NCBI GenBank assembly: GCA_905201565.1
Contig: CAJKOS010000086.1
Location: 1 to 7,520 of the forward strand
Origin: an uncultured Erysipelotrichaceae bacterium
GTDB lineage: Bacteria > Bacillota_I > Bacilli_A > Erysipelotrichales > Erysipelotrichaceae
Length of the DNA stretch: 7,520 nucleotides
Direction: 5' to 3'
Shown: positions 1 through 6,756 of the stretch, in pieces
How positions within the stretch are numbered: position 1 is the first letter of the stretch
Layout of the letters: the number at the start of each line of letters is the position of its first letter
Translations under genes and position numbers: made by a program
Notes under the pieces: model-generated
The model's database searches: none
What the model was told of the DNA's origin: nothing
The model's input: the letters and a program-made list of their open reading frames with translations, nothing else

Positions 1-1
1 G

Positions 2-19
2 ATGATGGAGGAGAGATAA
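2..19 (+). CDS. C-terminal tail of an upstream gene, possibly carA (partial)
   Basis: In the frame starting at base 2 the sequence reads Met-Met-Glu-Glu-Arg and then a TAA stop at 17-19, one base before the carB start codon. The small subunit of carbamoyl-phosphate synthase (CarA) normally lies directly upstream of carB in Firmicutes, and CarA proteins often end in a short acidic/basic helix of this kind. The carB ribosome binding site would lie inside these last codons. Only five residues are visible. An alternative is that the upstream gene ends at the TGA at 3-5 in another frame. The carA identity is inferred from context. Confidence 0.4.
   Translation: MMEER
7..15 (+). promoter_or_regulatory. 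Ribosome binding site of carB
   Basis: GGAGGAGAG lies just upstream of the ATG at 21. The GGAGG core (7-11) is 9 bases from the start, a normal spacing, and it fixes the carB start. It overlaps the probable end of the preceding reading frame, which points to translation coupled with an upstream gene. Confidence 0.85.
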
Positions 20-20
20 T

Positions 21-3000
21 ATGCCAAAGATTGAAGGAATCAAAAAAGTTTTAGTTATTGGCTCAGGTCCTATTGTCATCGGCCAGGCTGCAGAGTTTGA
101 TTATGCCGGCACACAGGCATGCCGTTCATTAAAAGAAGAGGGAATGGAAGTTGTATTGATCAACTCTAACCCTGCTACTATCATGACGGATACCTCTATT
201 GCGGACAAAGTTTATATCGAACCGCTGACATTGGAGTTTGCCAAACAGGTTATTATCAAAGAAAGACCCGATGCAATCCTTGGATCACTAGGTGGACAGA
301 CTGGATTGAATCTTGTGGTAGAGCTTTCTGAAGATGGCATATTGGATGAATATGGCGTAGAAGTGCTTGGGACGGATATTCATGCCATCAACAGGGCAGA
401 AGATCGTGAATTGTTCCGTTCTCTGATGCAGGAAATTCATGAACCAATTCCCGAGTCTTCCATTGTACATGCTGTAGAGGAAGCTGTTTCTTTTGCAAAT
501 CGGGAAGGATATCCCCTTGTTGTAAGACCCGCTTATACACTGGGAGGAACTGGCGGCGGTTTCGTGCATAATGAAGAGGAATTGCGGCATATTACCGAAA
601 CCGGTCTTAAGATGTCACCTGTTCATCAATGTCTGGTCGAACAATCTATAGCCGGTTATAAAGAAGTGGAATATGAAGTGATGCGTGATGCCAATGACAG
701 TGCGATTGTTGTCTGCAATATGGAAAACGTTGATCCTGTGGGTATTCATACCGGGGATTCAATCGTTGTAGCACCGGTACAGACACTCAGTGACCGGGAA
801 AATCAGATGCTGAGGAATGCATCGCTGAAGATTATCCGCGCACTCAAAATCTGTGGCGGTTGTAATGTACAGCTGGCACTTGATCCCCACAGTTTTCGCT
901 ACTATGTAATTGAAGTAAATCCCCGTGTATCCCGTTCCAGTGCACTTGCGTCCAAGGCGACCGGATATCCAATTGCCCGTATCAGTGCGAAGCTTGCGGT
1001 CGGCTATCATCTGGATGAAATTGTCAATCCAGTAACAAAGACGAGCTGTGCTTGTTTTGAACCTGCTCTGGACTATGTTGTGACTAAATTTCCCCGTCTT
1101 CCCTTTGACAAGTTTCCTTCTGCGGATAGACGGCTTGGCACACAGATGAAGGCAACCGGGGAAGTGATGGCTATCGGAAGAACATTTGAAGAATCTTTCC
1201 TGAAAGCAATCCGTTCTTTGGAAATCAAATGTGATCACCTGGTGAAGAAAGAGATTTCCGCACTTGATGAAAAAGGTTTGTACAACAAGATACACGAACA
1301 TGATGATGAGAGAATATTTGCTGTGGCGGAGTGGATGCGACGCGGCTATGATGAGGAAATAATCCGGAAACTGACAAATATCGATGCATTTTTCCTTGCT
1401 CACATTCAAAACATCATCGATCTTGAAAGGGAAATGATGAATCATCCTAACGATATTCAAATACTTGCCAGGTTGAAATCTGCAGGTTTTGCGGATAGTT
1501 GGATTGCAAGGTGCTGGAATATGAAAGAAGAAGCACTGTATGTTCTTGAAAAAAAGAATGGCATCATACCGGTGTTCAAGATGGTCGATACGTGTGCTGC
1601 GGAGTTTGCTTCAAAAACGCCATACTATTACAGTACATATGAAAAGGAAAATGAGTCTGCTGTCAGTGAGAAGAAGAAGGTCATTGTCCTTGGCTCCGGA
1701 CCAATCCGCATCGGACAAGGAGTGGAGTTTGACTATGCGACGGTACATTGTATAGAAACTTTGCACAAGGAAGGTTATGAAGCCATTATTATTAACAATA
1801 ATCCGGAAACGGTTTCTACCGATTTTTCCATTTCGGACAAATTGTATTTTGAACCACTGACTGTTGAAGATGTTATGCATGTGGTGGATCTTGAAAAACC
1901 GGTTGGCATCATCGTTCAGTTTGGTGGGCAGACCGCAATCAATCTTGCCGGAGAACTCAAAAGAAGGGGTTGCACAATTCTGGGATCTTCTCTTGAAGCA
2001 ATCAACAGGGCAGAAGACAGGCACGAGTTTGAAAAGATGTTGGAAAAGCTCGGCATTCCTCAACCTGAAGGGGATACGGCAGTAACGGTGGATAAGGCAA
2101 TTGAAATTGCTAACCGCATTGGCTATCCGGTTCTTGTTAGACCTAGTTATGTCCTTGGAGGCAGAGCTATGGAAATAGTCTACGATGATGAAGAACTGAA
2201 ATATTATATGGCGACAGCAGTCAAAGAGATCAGCCATGATTCTCCGATTTTGATCGACCGTTATGTGTTGGGAAAGGAATTGGAAATTGATGCGGTGGCA
2301 GATGGAAAAGAAGTATTGATTCCTGGGCTGATGGAACATATTGAAAGAGCTGGCATTCATTCCGGTGACTCAATATCCGTCTATCCTGCAGAGAATATTA
2401 CACAGAGTGTTAAGGATACGATTATTGATTATGCGATTCGCATCGGTAAAGGATTTGGATTTATCGGTCTGTATAATATACAGTTTATCGTAGACAGGAA
2501 TAATCGTGTCTATGTTCTGGAGGTTAATCCCCGTTCTTCAAGAACAGTGCCATTTCTTTCCAAAATTACCGGTGTACCCATGTGTCAGGTGGCAACCCGC
2601 TGCATTCTTCAGCAAAGTATTACCGATCAGGGATATGAGCCTGGTTACAGAAAAGAGATGGAAAATCGTGTCTATGTCAAAGCTCCGGTATTCTCTTTTG
2701 CAAAATTGCGTTCCGTTGATACAGTTTTAGGACCAGAGATGAAATCGACCGGAGAGGCGCTAGGAGCGGATTGTTCTCTTGAAAAAGCATTGTATAAAGC
2801 ACTGATTGCAAGCGGCGTGCGCATACCGAAGTATGGTTCTGTGCTTTTGACAATTGCGGATGAGGATAAAGCGGAGGCATTGGAACTGGCAAAACGTTTT
2901 TCCCGCATTGGTTACGGTATCTATGCGACAGCTGGTACAGCAAAATACTTTGAGGACAATGGTCTGTATGTGCATACTGTCTATAAGATTTCCGAGAATG

Positions 3001-3230
3001 ATGAAAATAACGTTCTGAGTCTGATTCAAAGCGGTAAGGTCTCCTTTGTGATCAATACGGTTGATCACCATGATAAAAGAACAAATCTTGATGGTTTTCT
3101 GATCAGACGGATATCTGCAGAAAATACTATTTCGTGTATGACAAGTCTAGATACTGCAGAAGCGCTCATCAAAGTTCTTGAATCGATGAGTTTTCAGGTT
3201 GTTTCGATGAATGAAGAGAGGTGTGCATGA
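21..3230 (+). CDS. carB: Carbamoyl-phosphate synthase large subunit
   Basis: Cytoplasmic CarB makes carbamoyl phosphate from bicarbonate, two ATP and ammonia channelled from the glutaminase subunit CarA, feeding pyrimidine and arginine synthesis. It is full length: 1069 residues against 1073 in E. coli. Two homologous ATP-grasp halves are visible. Each opens with a GSGPI.IGQ motif (residues 14-23 and 558-567). The first half has Arg129 and Arg169 (in [12 protein letters not shown]) at E. coli positions, plus Gln284, Glu298 and Asn300 (in [11 protein letters not shown]). The second half repeats [18 protein letters not shown] and EVNPRSSRT. The region between (about 400-550) is the oligomerisation domain. 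From about 930 on is the MGS-like allosteric domain. Lys950, Thr970, Thr973 and Lys989 match E. coli Lys954, Thr974, Thr977 and Lys993, which bind UMP, so UMP feedback is likely. The gene overlaps purF by 4 bases. In Bacillus the pyrimidine paralogue is called pyrAB; one copy in an unlinked context cannot tell arginine from pyrimidine use. Confidence 0.98.
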   Translation: MPKIEGIKKVLVIGSGPIVIGQAAEFDYAGTQACRSLKEEGMEVVLINSNPATIMTDTSIADKVYIEPLTLEFAKQVIIKERPDAILGSLGGQTGLNLVVELSEDGILDEYGVEVLGTDIHAINRAEDRELFRSLMQEIHEPIPESSIVHAVEEAVSFANREGYPLVVRPAYTLGGTGGGFVHNEEELRHITETGLKMSPVHQCLVEQSIAGYKEVEYEVMRDANDSAIVVCNMENVDPVGIHTGDSIVVAPVQTLSDRENQMLRNASLKIIRALKICGGCNVQLALDPHSFRYYVIEVNPRVSRSSALASKATGYPIARISAKLAVGYHLDEIVNPVTKTSCACFEPALDYVVTKFPRLPFDKFPSADRRLGTQMKATGEVMAIGRTFEESFLKAIRSLEIKCDHLVKKEISALDEKGLYNKIHEHDDERIFAVAEWMRRGYDEEIIRKLTNIDAFFLAHIQNIIDLEREMMNHPNDIQILARLKSAGFADSWIARCWNMKEEALYVLEKKNGIIPVFKMVDTCAAEFASKTPYYYSTYEKENESAVSEKKKVIVLGSGPIRIGQGVEFDYATVHCIETLHKEGYEAIIINNNPETVSTDFSISDKLYFEPLTVEDVMHVVDLEKPVGIIVQFGGQTAINLAGELKRRGCTILGSSLEAINRAEDRHEFEKMLEKLGIPQPEGDTAVTVDKAIEIANRIGYPVLVRPSYVLGGRAMEIVYDDEELKYYMATAVKEISHDSPILIDRYVLGKELEIDAVADGKEVLIPGLMEHIERAGIHSGDSISVYPAENITQSVKDTIIDYAIRIGKGFGFIGLYNIQFIVDRNNRVYVLEVNPRSSRTVPFLSKITGVPMCQVATRCILQQSITDQGYEPGYRKEMENRVYVKAPVFSFAKLRSVDTVLGPEMKSTGEALGADCSLEKALYKALIASGVRIPKYGSVLLTIADEDKAEALELAKRFSRIGYGIYATAGTAKYFEDNGLYVHTVYKISENDENNVLSLIQSGKVSFVINTVDHHDKRTNLDGFLIRRISAENTISCMTSLDTAEALIKVLESMSFQVVSMNEERCA
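3218..3223 (+). promoter_or_regulatory. Ribosome binding site of purF, inside the carB end
   Basis: GAGGTG matches the 3' side of the Shine-Dalgarno consensus AAGGAGGTGA. It lies within the last carB codons, 3 bases before the ATG at 3227 and 6 before the ATG at 3230. It decides the purF start: the in-frame GTG at 3221 is part of this site itself and so is unlikely to be the initiator. Confidence 0.65.
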
Positions 3231-4645
3231 TGATTCATGAAGAATGTGGTGTATTTGGTATTTATGATCCTTCCAGAAAAAGGAATGTTGTGCATGATAC
3301 ATATTATGGGCTTGTAGCTCTTCAGCATCGCGGACAGGAATCCTGCGGCATTGCTGTAAATGACAAGAGGATTATCCGCTATCATAAAGATGTAGGTATG
3401 GTGCGCGATGTCTTTGATGAAGATGTACTGCATGCCCTTGGCAATGGTGAAATCGCCATTGGACATACGCGGTACAGCACATTTGGATCGGTTAGTCAGA
3501 CGAATGCCCAGCCTCTTGTTGTCCGCCACCTGAAGGGACAGCTTGCCATTGCTCATAATGGAAATCTGACAAATGCGCCGGAATTGAGACGGAAACTTGA
3601 GATGGAAGGTGCTATTTTCCATACGACAAATGATTCTGAGATTATTGCCTATGAAATCATCCGTCAGCGTTTAAGGACCGGTTCAATAGAAGATGCTTTG
3701 ATCAAAGCAATGGATGTTTTAAAAGGAGCATATTCCCTTGTGGTGATGTCACCTTCCAAATTGATCGCGTGTCGTGATAAAACCGGATTCAGACCGCTGG
3801 TAATGGGCAAAGGTCACAGTGGAGAAGTGGTATTTGCTTCAGAGACATGTGCACTTGATGGCCTTGGTGTGGAATATGTGAAGGATCTTGCCCCAGGAGA
3901 AGTAGTAGTTGTGGATGATACGGGAGTTCATAGCATTATGACATCGCCTGATAGCCATGACCATCTTTGTGTATTTGAATATGTGTATTTTGCCCGTTCA
4001 GATTCTGTTTTGCATGGTGTGACGGTACATGAGGCAAGGAGAAGAGCAGGAGAAATACTGGCACATGAACATCCGGCAGATGCTGATCTTGTCATAGGGG
4101 TCCCGGATTCTGGTATTGATGCGGCGATGGGGTATGCAGAAGCATCTCATATTCCCTATGGTACCGGGTTTGTCAAGAATCGTTATATTGCCCGCACATT
4201 TATTCAGCCTACCCAGAGCGAGAGGGCTGATTCTGTGAGGATGAAATTGAATGTTATCCGTTCGGTCGTGGAGAATAAGAGGATTGTCATGGTTGATGAT
4301 TCGATTGTGCGCGGAACAACTTGTGCGAGAATTGTAGCTTTGTTGAAAGAGGCGGGTGCCAGCGAAGTACATGTTAGAATTTCAGCACCTCCCTTTATTT
4401 CACCATGTTATTTTGGAACAGACATCGATTCCTGTGAGAACCTCATTGCCTGCAGGATGAGTGTTCCAGAAATTATGAAGGAAATCGGTGCAGATTCTCT
4501 TGGCTATCTCAGTGTGGAAGGCGTCAGATCCATTGCCAGAGAAAGCGGATGCGATTTCTGCACCGGATGTTTTACCGGGAATTATCCTGCAGACATTCCG
4601 ACGGTTTCCGATAAATCTGAGTTTGAATCACTCAACAGGAAGTGA
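3227..4645 (+). CDS. purF: Amidophosphoribosyltransferase (glutamine PRPP amidotransferase)
   Basis: PurF catalyses the committed step of purine synthesis: PRPP plus glutamine gives 5-phosphoribosylamine. Residues are counted from the ATG at 3227 (472 aa, normal length). The N-terminal Ntn glutaminase domain starts at Cys7 (CGVFGIYD) and holds [15 protein letters not shown] and AHNGNLTN. The C-terminal phosphoribosyltransferase domain has the PRPP loop [12 protein letters not shown] at 354-365. Cys248 (CVFEY), Cys394 (PCYFGTD) and the Cys442/445/448 cluster (CDFCTGC) correspond to the 4Fe-4S ligand positions of the Bacillus-type enzyme, so this is the iron-sulfur, propeptide-bearing class. 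Cys7 must become N-terminal, so residues 1-6 are a very short propeptide. The ATG at 3227 overlaps the carB TGA as ATGA; the next codon (ATG at 3230) is an equally good start, and GTG at 3221 is less likely. A terminator follows directly. Other pur genes are not in the window. Confidence 0.97.
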   Translation: MMIHEECGVFGIYDPSRKRNVVHDTYYGLVALQHRGQESCGIAVNDKRIIRYHKDVGMVRDVFDEDVLHALGNGEIAIGHTRYSTFGSVSQTNAQPLVVRHLKGQLAIAHNGNLTNAPELRRKLEMEGAIFHTTNDSEIIAYEIIRQRLRTGSIEDALIKAMDVLKGAYSLVVMSPSKLIACRDKTGFRPLVMGKGHSGEVVFASETCALDGLGVEYVKDLAPGEVVVVDDTGVHSIMTSPDSHDHLCVFEYVYFARSDSVLHGVTVHEARRRAGEILAHEHPADADLVIGVPDSGIDAAMGYAEASHIPYGTGFVKNRYIARTFIQPTQSERADSVRMKLNVIRSVVENKRIVMVDDSIVRGTTCARIVALLKEAGASEVHVRISAPPFISPCYFGTDIDSCENLIACRMSVPEIMKEIGADSLGYLSVEGVRSIARESGCDFCTGCFTGNYPADIPTVSDKSEFESLNRK

Positions 4646-4648
4646 AAG

Positions 4649-4690
4649 AAGAGATCTTGTGGTTATCACACAGGATCTTTTTGTTTTCTT
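4649..4690 (+). terminator. Rho-independent terminator after purF
   Basis: The arms 4649-4661 and 4669-4681 form a 13-bp stem with two G:T wobbles around a 7-base loop (GTTATCA). A T-rich tail continues to about 4690, with TTTTT ending at 4682 and TTTT after one G. It begins three bases after the purF stop, so it closes the carB-purF unit and separates it from scrB. Confidence 0.85.
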
Positions 4691-4706
4691 CTTAGAAGGG
4701 TATAAT
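4678..4706 (+). promoter_or_regulatory. Probable promoter of the scrB unit
   Basis: A perfect -10 hexamer TATAAT is at 4701-4706, with transcription expected to start near 4713. The -35 is poor: TTTTTG at 4678-4683 sits at the ideal 17-base spacing, and TTGTTT at 4681-4686 is a closer match in its first three bases but only 14 bases away. Either candidate lies in the T-tract of the preceding terminator. A weak -35 fits a promoter that needs an activator or is modest in strength. An 11-base palindrome, CTTCT-T-AGAAG (4688-4698), lies in the spacer and could be an operator. Confidence 0.6.
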
Positions 4707-4721
4707 AAAACAAGAATTCAT

Positions 4722-4726
4722 GGAGG
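4722..4726 (+). promoter_or_regulatory. Ribosome binding site of scrB
   Basis: GGAGG is 3 bases from the ATG at 4730 and 9 bases from the ATG at 4736. The second spacing is near optimal, so the later start is preferred. The choice changes the protein by only two residues (Met-Ile). Confidence 0.8.
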
Positions 4727-4735
4727 ATAATGATC

Positions 4736-6241
4736 ATGAAAGAATGGACAAAGAAAGAACTCAGCCGCAAACTGACGTTTAAGGATACAAGGGAGTTGAA
4801 GCTGTTACATGATTCGCTCTCTCAGTCCATCTGGCGTACCCAGTACCATATTCAGACCGTGACAGGTTTGATGAATGATCCAAACGGGTTCTGTAATTTC
4901 AATGGAAAATGGCATTTGTTTTACCAATGGTTTCCGTTTGGAGCAGTGCATGGCATGAAGCACTGGTACCATGTGGAAAGTGAAGACCTGTTACATTGGA
5001 AGAATCTTGGTCTGGCGATGGAGCCAGATAATTGGTATGACAACTATGGATGTTATTCAGGCAGTGCGCTGGTAGAAGGAGATATTGTTTACTTTACCTA
5101 CACGGGTAATAATCGAGATGAGAAGTTCAAACGCAATCCATACCAGTTGCTTGCCGGGATGAACAAAGAAGGAAAGATTCTCAAGTATGAGGAACCTCTT
5201 ATCACACCGCACGAAGGGTATACAGAACATCAGCGCGATCCCAAGATTTTCAAACGCAAGGAAGATGATATGTACTACATTCTCCTTGGAGCACAAAACA
5301 TGGAAGGCAGGGGCAGATTACTGCTTTATCGTTCTAAAGCGATTCATGATGGATGGGAGCTTCTTGGTGAAGTGAAGATCAAAGGATATGAAGACTTTGG
5401 CTATATGGCAGAATGTCCGGATATTGAACGGATTGGCGACAAGTATCTGCTGCTGTTTTCACCGCAGGGGCTTGAAAGTGATGGAGAGCGGTTTAACAAT
5501 AAGTTTAATAATATCTATTTTATTGGTGACCTGGACTTCAGTACTCTTGAGTTTACGCCGGATGGGAAAATGGAAGAACTAGATTGCGGTTTTGATTTCT
5601 ATGCCGCACAATGTGCAAGCCAGAAGGTTTATGAAAATACAGCAGTGCTTGAAGGATGGTTTGGTGTATCGGATTATACCTATCCGCCAACTGATGAAGA
5701 AGGCTGGGCTGGTTTACAAACTATGGCAAGAGAACTCACCATCAAAGATGGAAAGCTTATCCAGAAACCTGTCTACAGTGCAGCTTCATTGAAGAAAGAT
5801 CTCTTGTTTGAGGCAAAGAAGGGGAATGTTATCACCGATCGGATGCATGCGGAAATGCCAAGGGCTTGTGTGATGCGCATTGATAATCCAAAACATGAAT
5901 CTCTTTGTTTTAATCTTTTTACATGGGGACGGGAAAGAGGATTTGAAATTGCATATGACCATGACAGATGCAAGCTGACTATTGATCGCTCTATGATGCA
6001 TCATATTCCAAACCGTGAGTTTGGGCTTTCAAGAACCATAACACTAAAGAATGGGCTTTCTGCTCTAGATGTATTTGTTGACCATTCGACCATTGAAATC
6101 TTTGTCAATGATGGAGAATATGTTATGTCTTCCCGGATTTTCCCGGAAATGAGCGAAAACATGATCCGTATGGCGGGAAGAGACATTGATGTTAAGGTAT
6201 ATACAGCTGATAGAACTGTGGAGGATAATTTTGTCCTATGA
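4736..6241 (+). CDS. scrB: Sucrose-6-phosphate hydrolase, glycoside hydrolase family 32
   Basis: ScrB (also called SacA) hydrolyses sucrose-6-phosphate, the product of sucrose PTS uptake, to glucose-6-phosphate and fructose. No signal peptide is seen, so it acts in the cytoplasm. Counted from ATG 4736 (501 aa, typical length), the five-bladed propeller carries all three GH32 catalytic signatures: nucleophile Asp48 in MNDPNG, transition-state Asp168 in RDP, and acid/base Glu226 in ECPD. The stretch FYQWFPFGAVHGMKHW and the TEHQRDP context match ScrB-type rather than secreted invertases. The C-terminal beta-sandwich (about 355-501) has the usual VFVDHSTIEIFVNDGE segment at about 446-461. It is preceded by its own promoter and a GGAGG site. 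Its stop overlaps the next gene as ATGA. No sucrose PTS, fructokinase or LacI-type regulator is nearby, which is unusual for scrB. A general beta-fructosidase acting on other fructosides is the main alternative. Confidence 0.94.
   Translation: MKEWTKKELSRKLTFKDTRELKLLHDSLSQSIWRTQYHIQTVTGLMNDPNGFCNFNGKWHLFYQWFPFGAVHGMKHWYHVESEDLLHWKNLGLAMEPDNWYDNYGCYSGSALVEGDIVYFTYTGNNRDEKFKRNPYQLLAGMNKEGKILKYEEPLITPHEGYTEHQRDPKIFKRKEDDMYYILLGAQNMEGRGRLLLYRSKAIHDGWELLGEVKIKGYEDFGYMAECPDIERIGDKYLLLFSPQGLESDGERFNNKFNNIYFIGDLDFSTLEFTPDGKMEELDCGFDFYAAQCASQKVYENTAVLEGWFGVSDYTYPPTDEEGWAGLQTMARELTIKDGKLIQKPVYSAASLKKDLLFEAKKGNVITDRMHAEMPRACVMRIDNPKHESLCFNLFTWGRERGFEIAYDHDRCKLTIDRSMMHHIPNREFGLSRTITLKNGLSALDVFVDHSTIEIFVNDGEYVMSSRIFPEMSENMIRMAGRDIDVKVYTADRTVEDNFVL
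6220..6224 (+). promoter_or_regulatory. Ribosome binding site of the acetyltransferase gene, long spacing
   Basis: GGAGG lies inside the last codons of scrB, 13 bases before the ATG at 6238, longer than the usual 5-10. An in-frame TAA at 6226-6228 rules out any start between this site and 6238. Initiation therefore probably relies partly on ribosomes finishing scrB at the overlapping TGA. Confidence 0.6.
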
Positions 6242-6717
6242 GTGAAATCATTATACGCAGAGCAGAGGATAAAGATCTTATACGGGTTAATGAACTGCTG
6301 CATCAGGTACTGCATATCCATGCGGAAATCCGACCGGACATCTTTATTGATGGGACAACCAAGTATACCGATGAAGAGCTTCTTTCCATGTTTCGGAATG
6401 ATAATGCGCCGATTTTTGTGGCGGAAGCAGACGGGACAGTAGCAGGTTACGCATTTACTATATTGAAGAAGAGATTGCATAATACCAATATGCAGGATAT
6501 CAAAACATTGTTTATTGATGATCTTTGTGTGGATGAAGCATATCGCAGTCACCATGTAGGAAATGCACTTCTCAAATATGTGGAGAATTATGCCCGTTCC
6601 ATCGGCTGTTACAACATTACGCTGAATGTATGGGCAGGAAATGACAAGGCTATAGGTTTCTATGAACATGAAGGTATGCAGGTGCAGGAAACCGTCATGG
6701 AAAAGATTCTCAAATAG
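6238..6717 (+). CDS. GNAT-family N-acetyltransferase, substrate unknown
   Basis: A complete 159-residue protein of the length of a single GNAT domain, expected to move an acetyl group from acetyl-CoA to an amine. Residues 1-20 (IIIRRAEDKDLIRVNELL) form the usual beta1-alpha1. A conserved-looking RPDIF segment at about 40-45 is followed by FVAEADGTVAGYAF (beta2-beta3). Motif A is at about 91-111: LFIDDLCVDEAYRSHHVGNAL. Its acetyl-CoA loop reads Arg103-Ser-His-His-Val-Gly108-Asn-Ala, so the first glycine of the common R-x-x-G-x-G/A pattern is a histidine, a variation tolerated in some GNATs. Motif B follows with LNVWAGNDKAIGFYEHEGM, including the Asn and Phe-Tyr-Glu residues typical of the fold. 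It overlaps scrB by 4 bases and ends just before a terminator hairpin, so it is the last gene of the scrB unit. No substrate can be named: small molecules, antibiotics or protein N-termini are all possible. An in-frame stop upstream makes ATG 6238 the only reasonable start. Confidence 0.9.
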   Translation: MSEIIIRRAEDKDLIRVNELLHQVLHIHAEIRPDIFIDGTTKYTDEELLSMFRNDNAPIFVAEADGTVAGYAFTILKKRLHNTNMQDIKTLFIDDLCVDEAYRSHHVGNALLKYVENYARSIGCYNITLNVWAGNDKAIGFYEHEGMQVQETVMEKILK

Positions 6718-6727
6718 GTTCTATTTC

Positions 6728-6755
6728 AGATACGCTGTCTCTCAGCGTATCTTTC
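6728..6755. terminator. Hairpin terminator between convergent genes
   Basis: The arms 6728-6737 (AGATACGCTG) and 6743-6752 (CAGCGTATCT) are perfectly complementary over 10 bp with a 5-base loop TCTCT. The hairpin starts 10 bases after the acetyltransferase stop and ends 4 bases after (downstream of) the stop of the minus-strand gene, so it can serve both. The U-tract is weak on both sides (TTTC on plus; GAAAT on minus), so efficiency is uncertain. Confidence 0.75.
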
Positions 6756-6756
6756 A

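Noticed and set aside
759..1460. Minus-strand open frame (233 codons) opposite carB
   Set aside because: Antisense to conserved carB catalytic sequence, with low-quality composition and no domain.
1611..2360. Long minus-strand open frame (249 codons) opposite carB
   Set aside because: It lies wholly within carB, a certain gene. Its translation is rich in Cys, His, Phe and Arg with no recognisable domain, and it has no ribosome binding site. It is an antisense shadow.
21..3230. Gene duplication or fusion inside carB
   Set aside because: The internal repeat (two ATP-grasp halves) is the ancient normal structure of every CarB, not a recent event.
3194..3622. Minus-strand open frame across the carB-purF junction
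   Set aside because: Antisense to the purF glutaminase domain, with no supporting signal.
4488..4730. Plus-strand open frame running from the purF end through the terminator to scrB
   Set aside because: It overlaps the conserved iron-sulfur cysteine region of purF in another frame and reads through the terminator and promoter. No ribosome binding site or domain supports it.
4646..4735. A riboswitch or small RNA in the purF-scrB gap
   Set aside because: The gap is about 90 bases and is accounted for by a terminator, a promoter and a ribosome binding site. No purine, PRPP or T-box-like conserved core is visible.
6001..6669. Minus-strand open frame (222 codons) opposite scrB and the acetyltransferase gene
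   Set aside because: It crosses two well-supported plus-strand genes. The translation shows no known motif and reads as a shadow.
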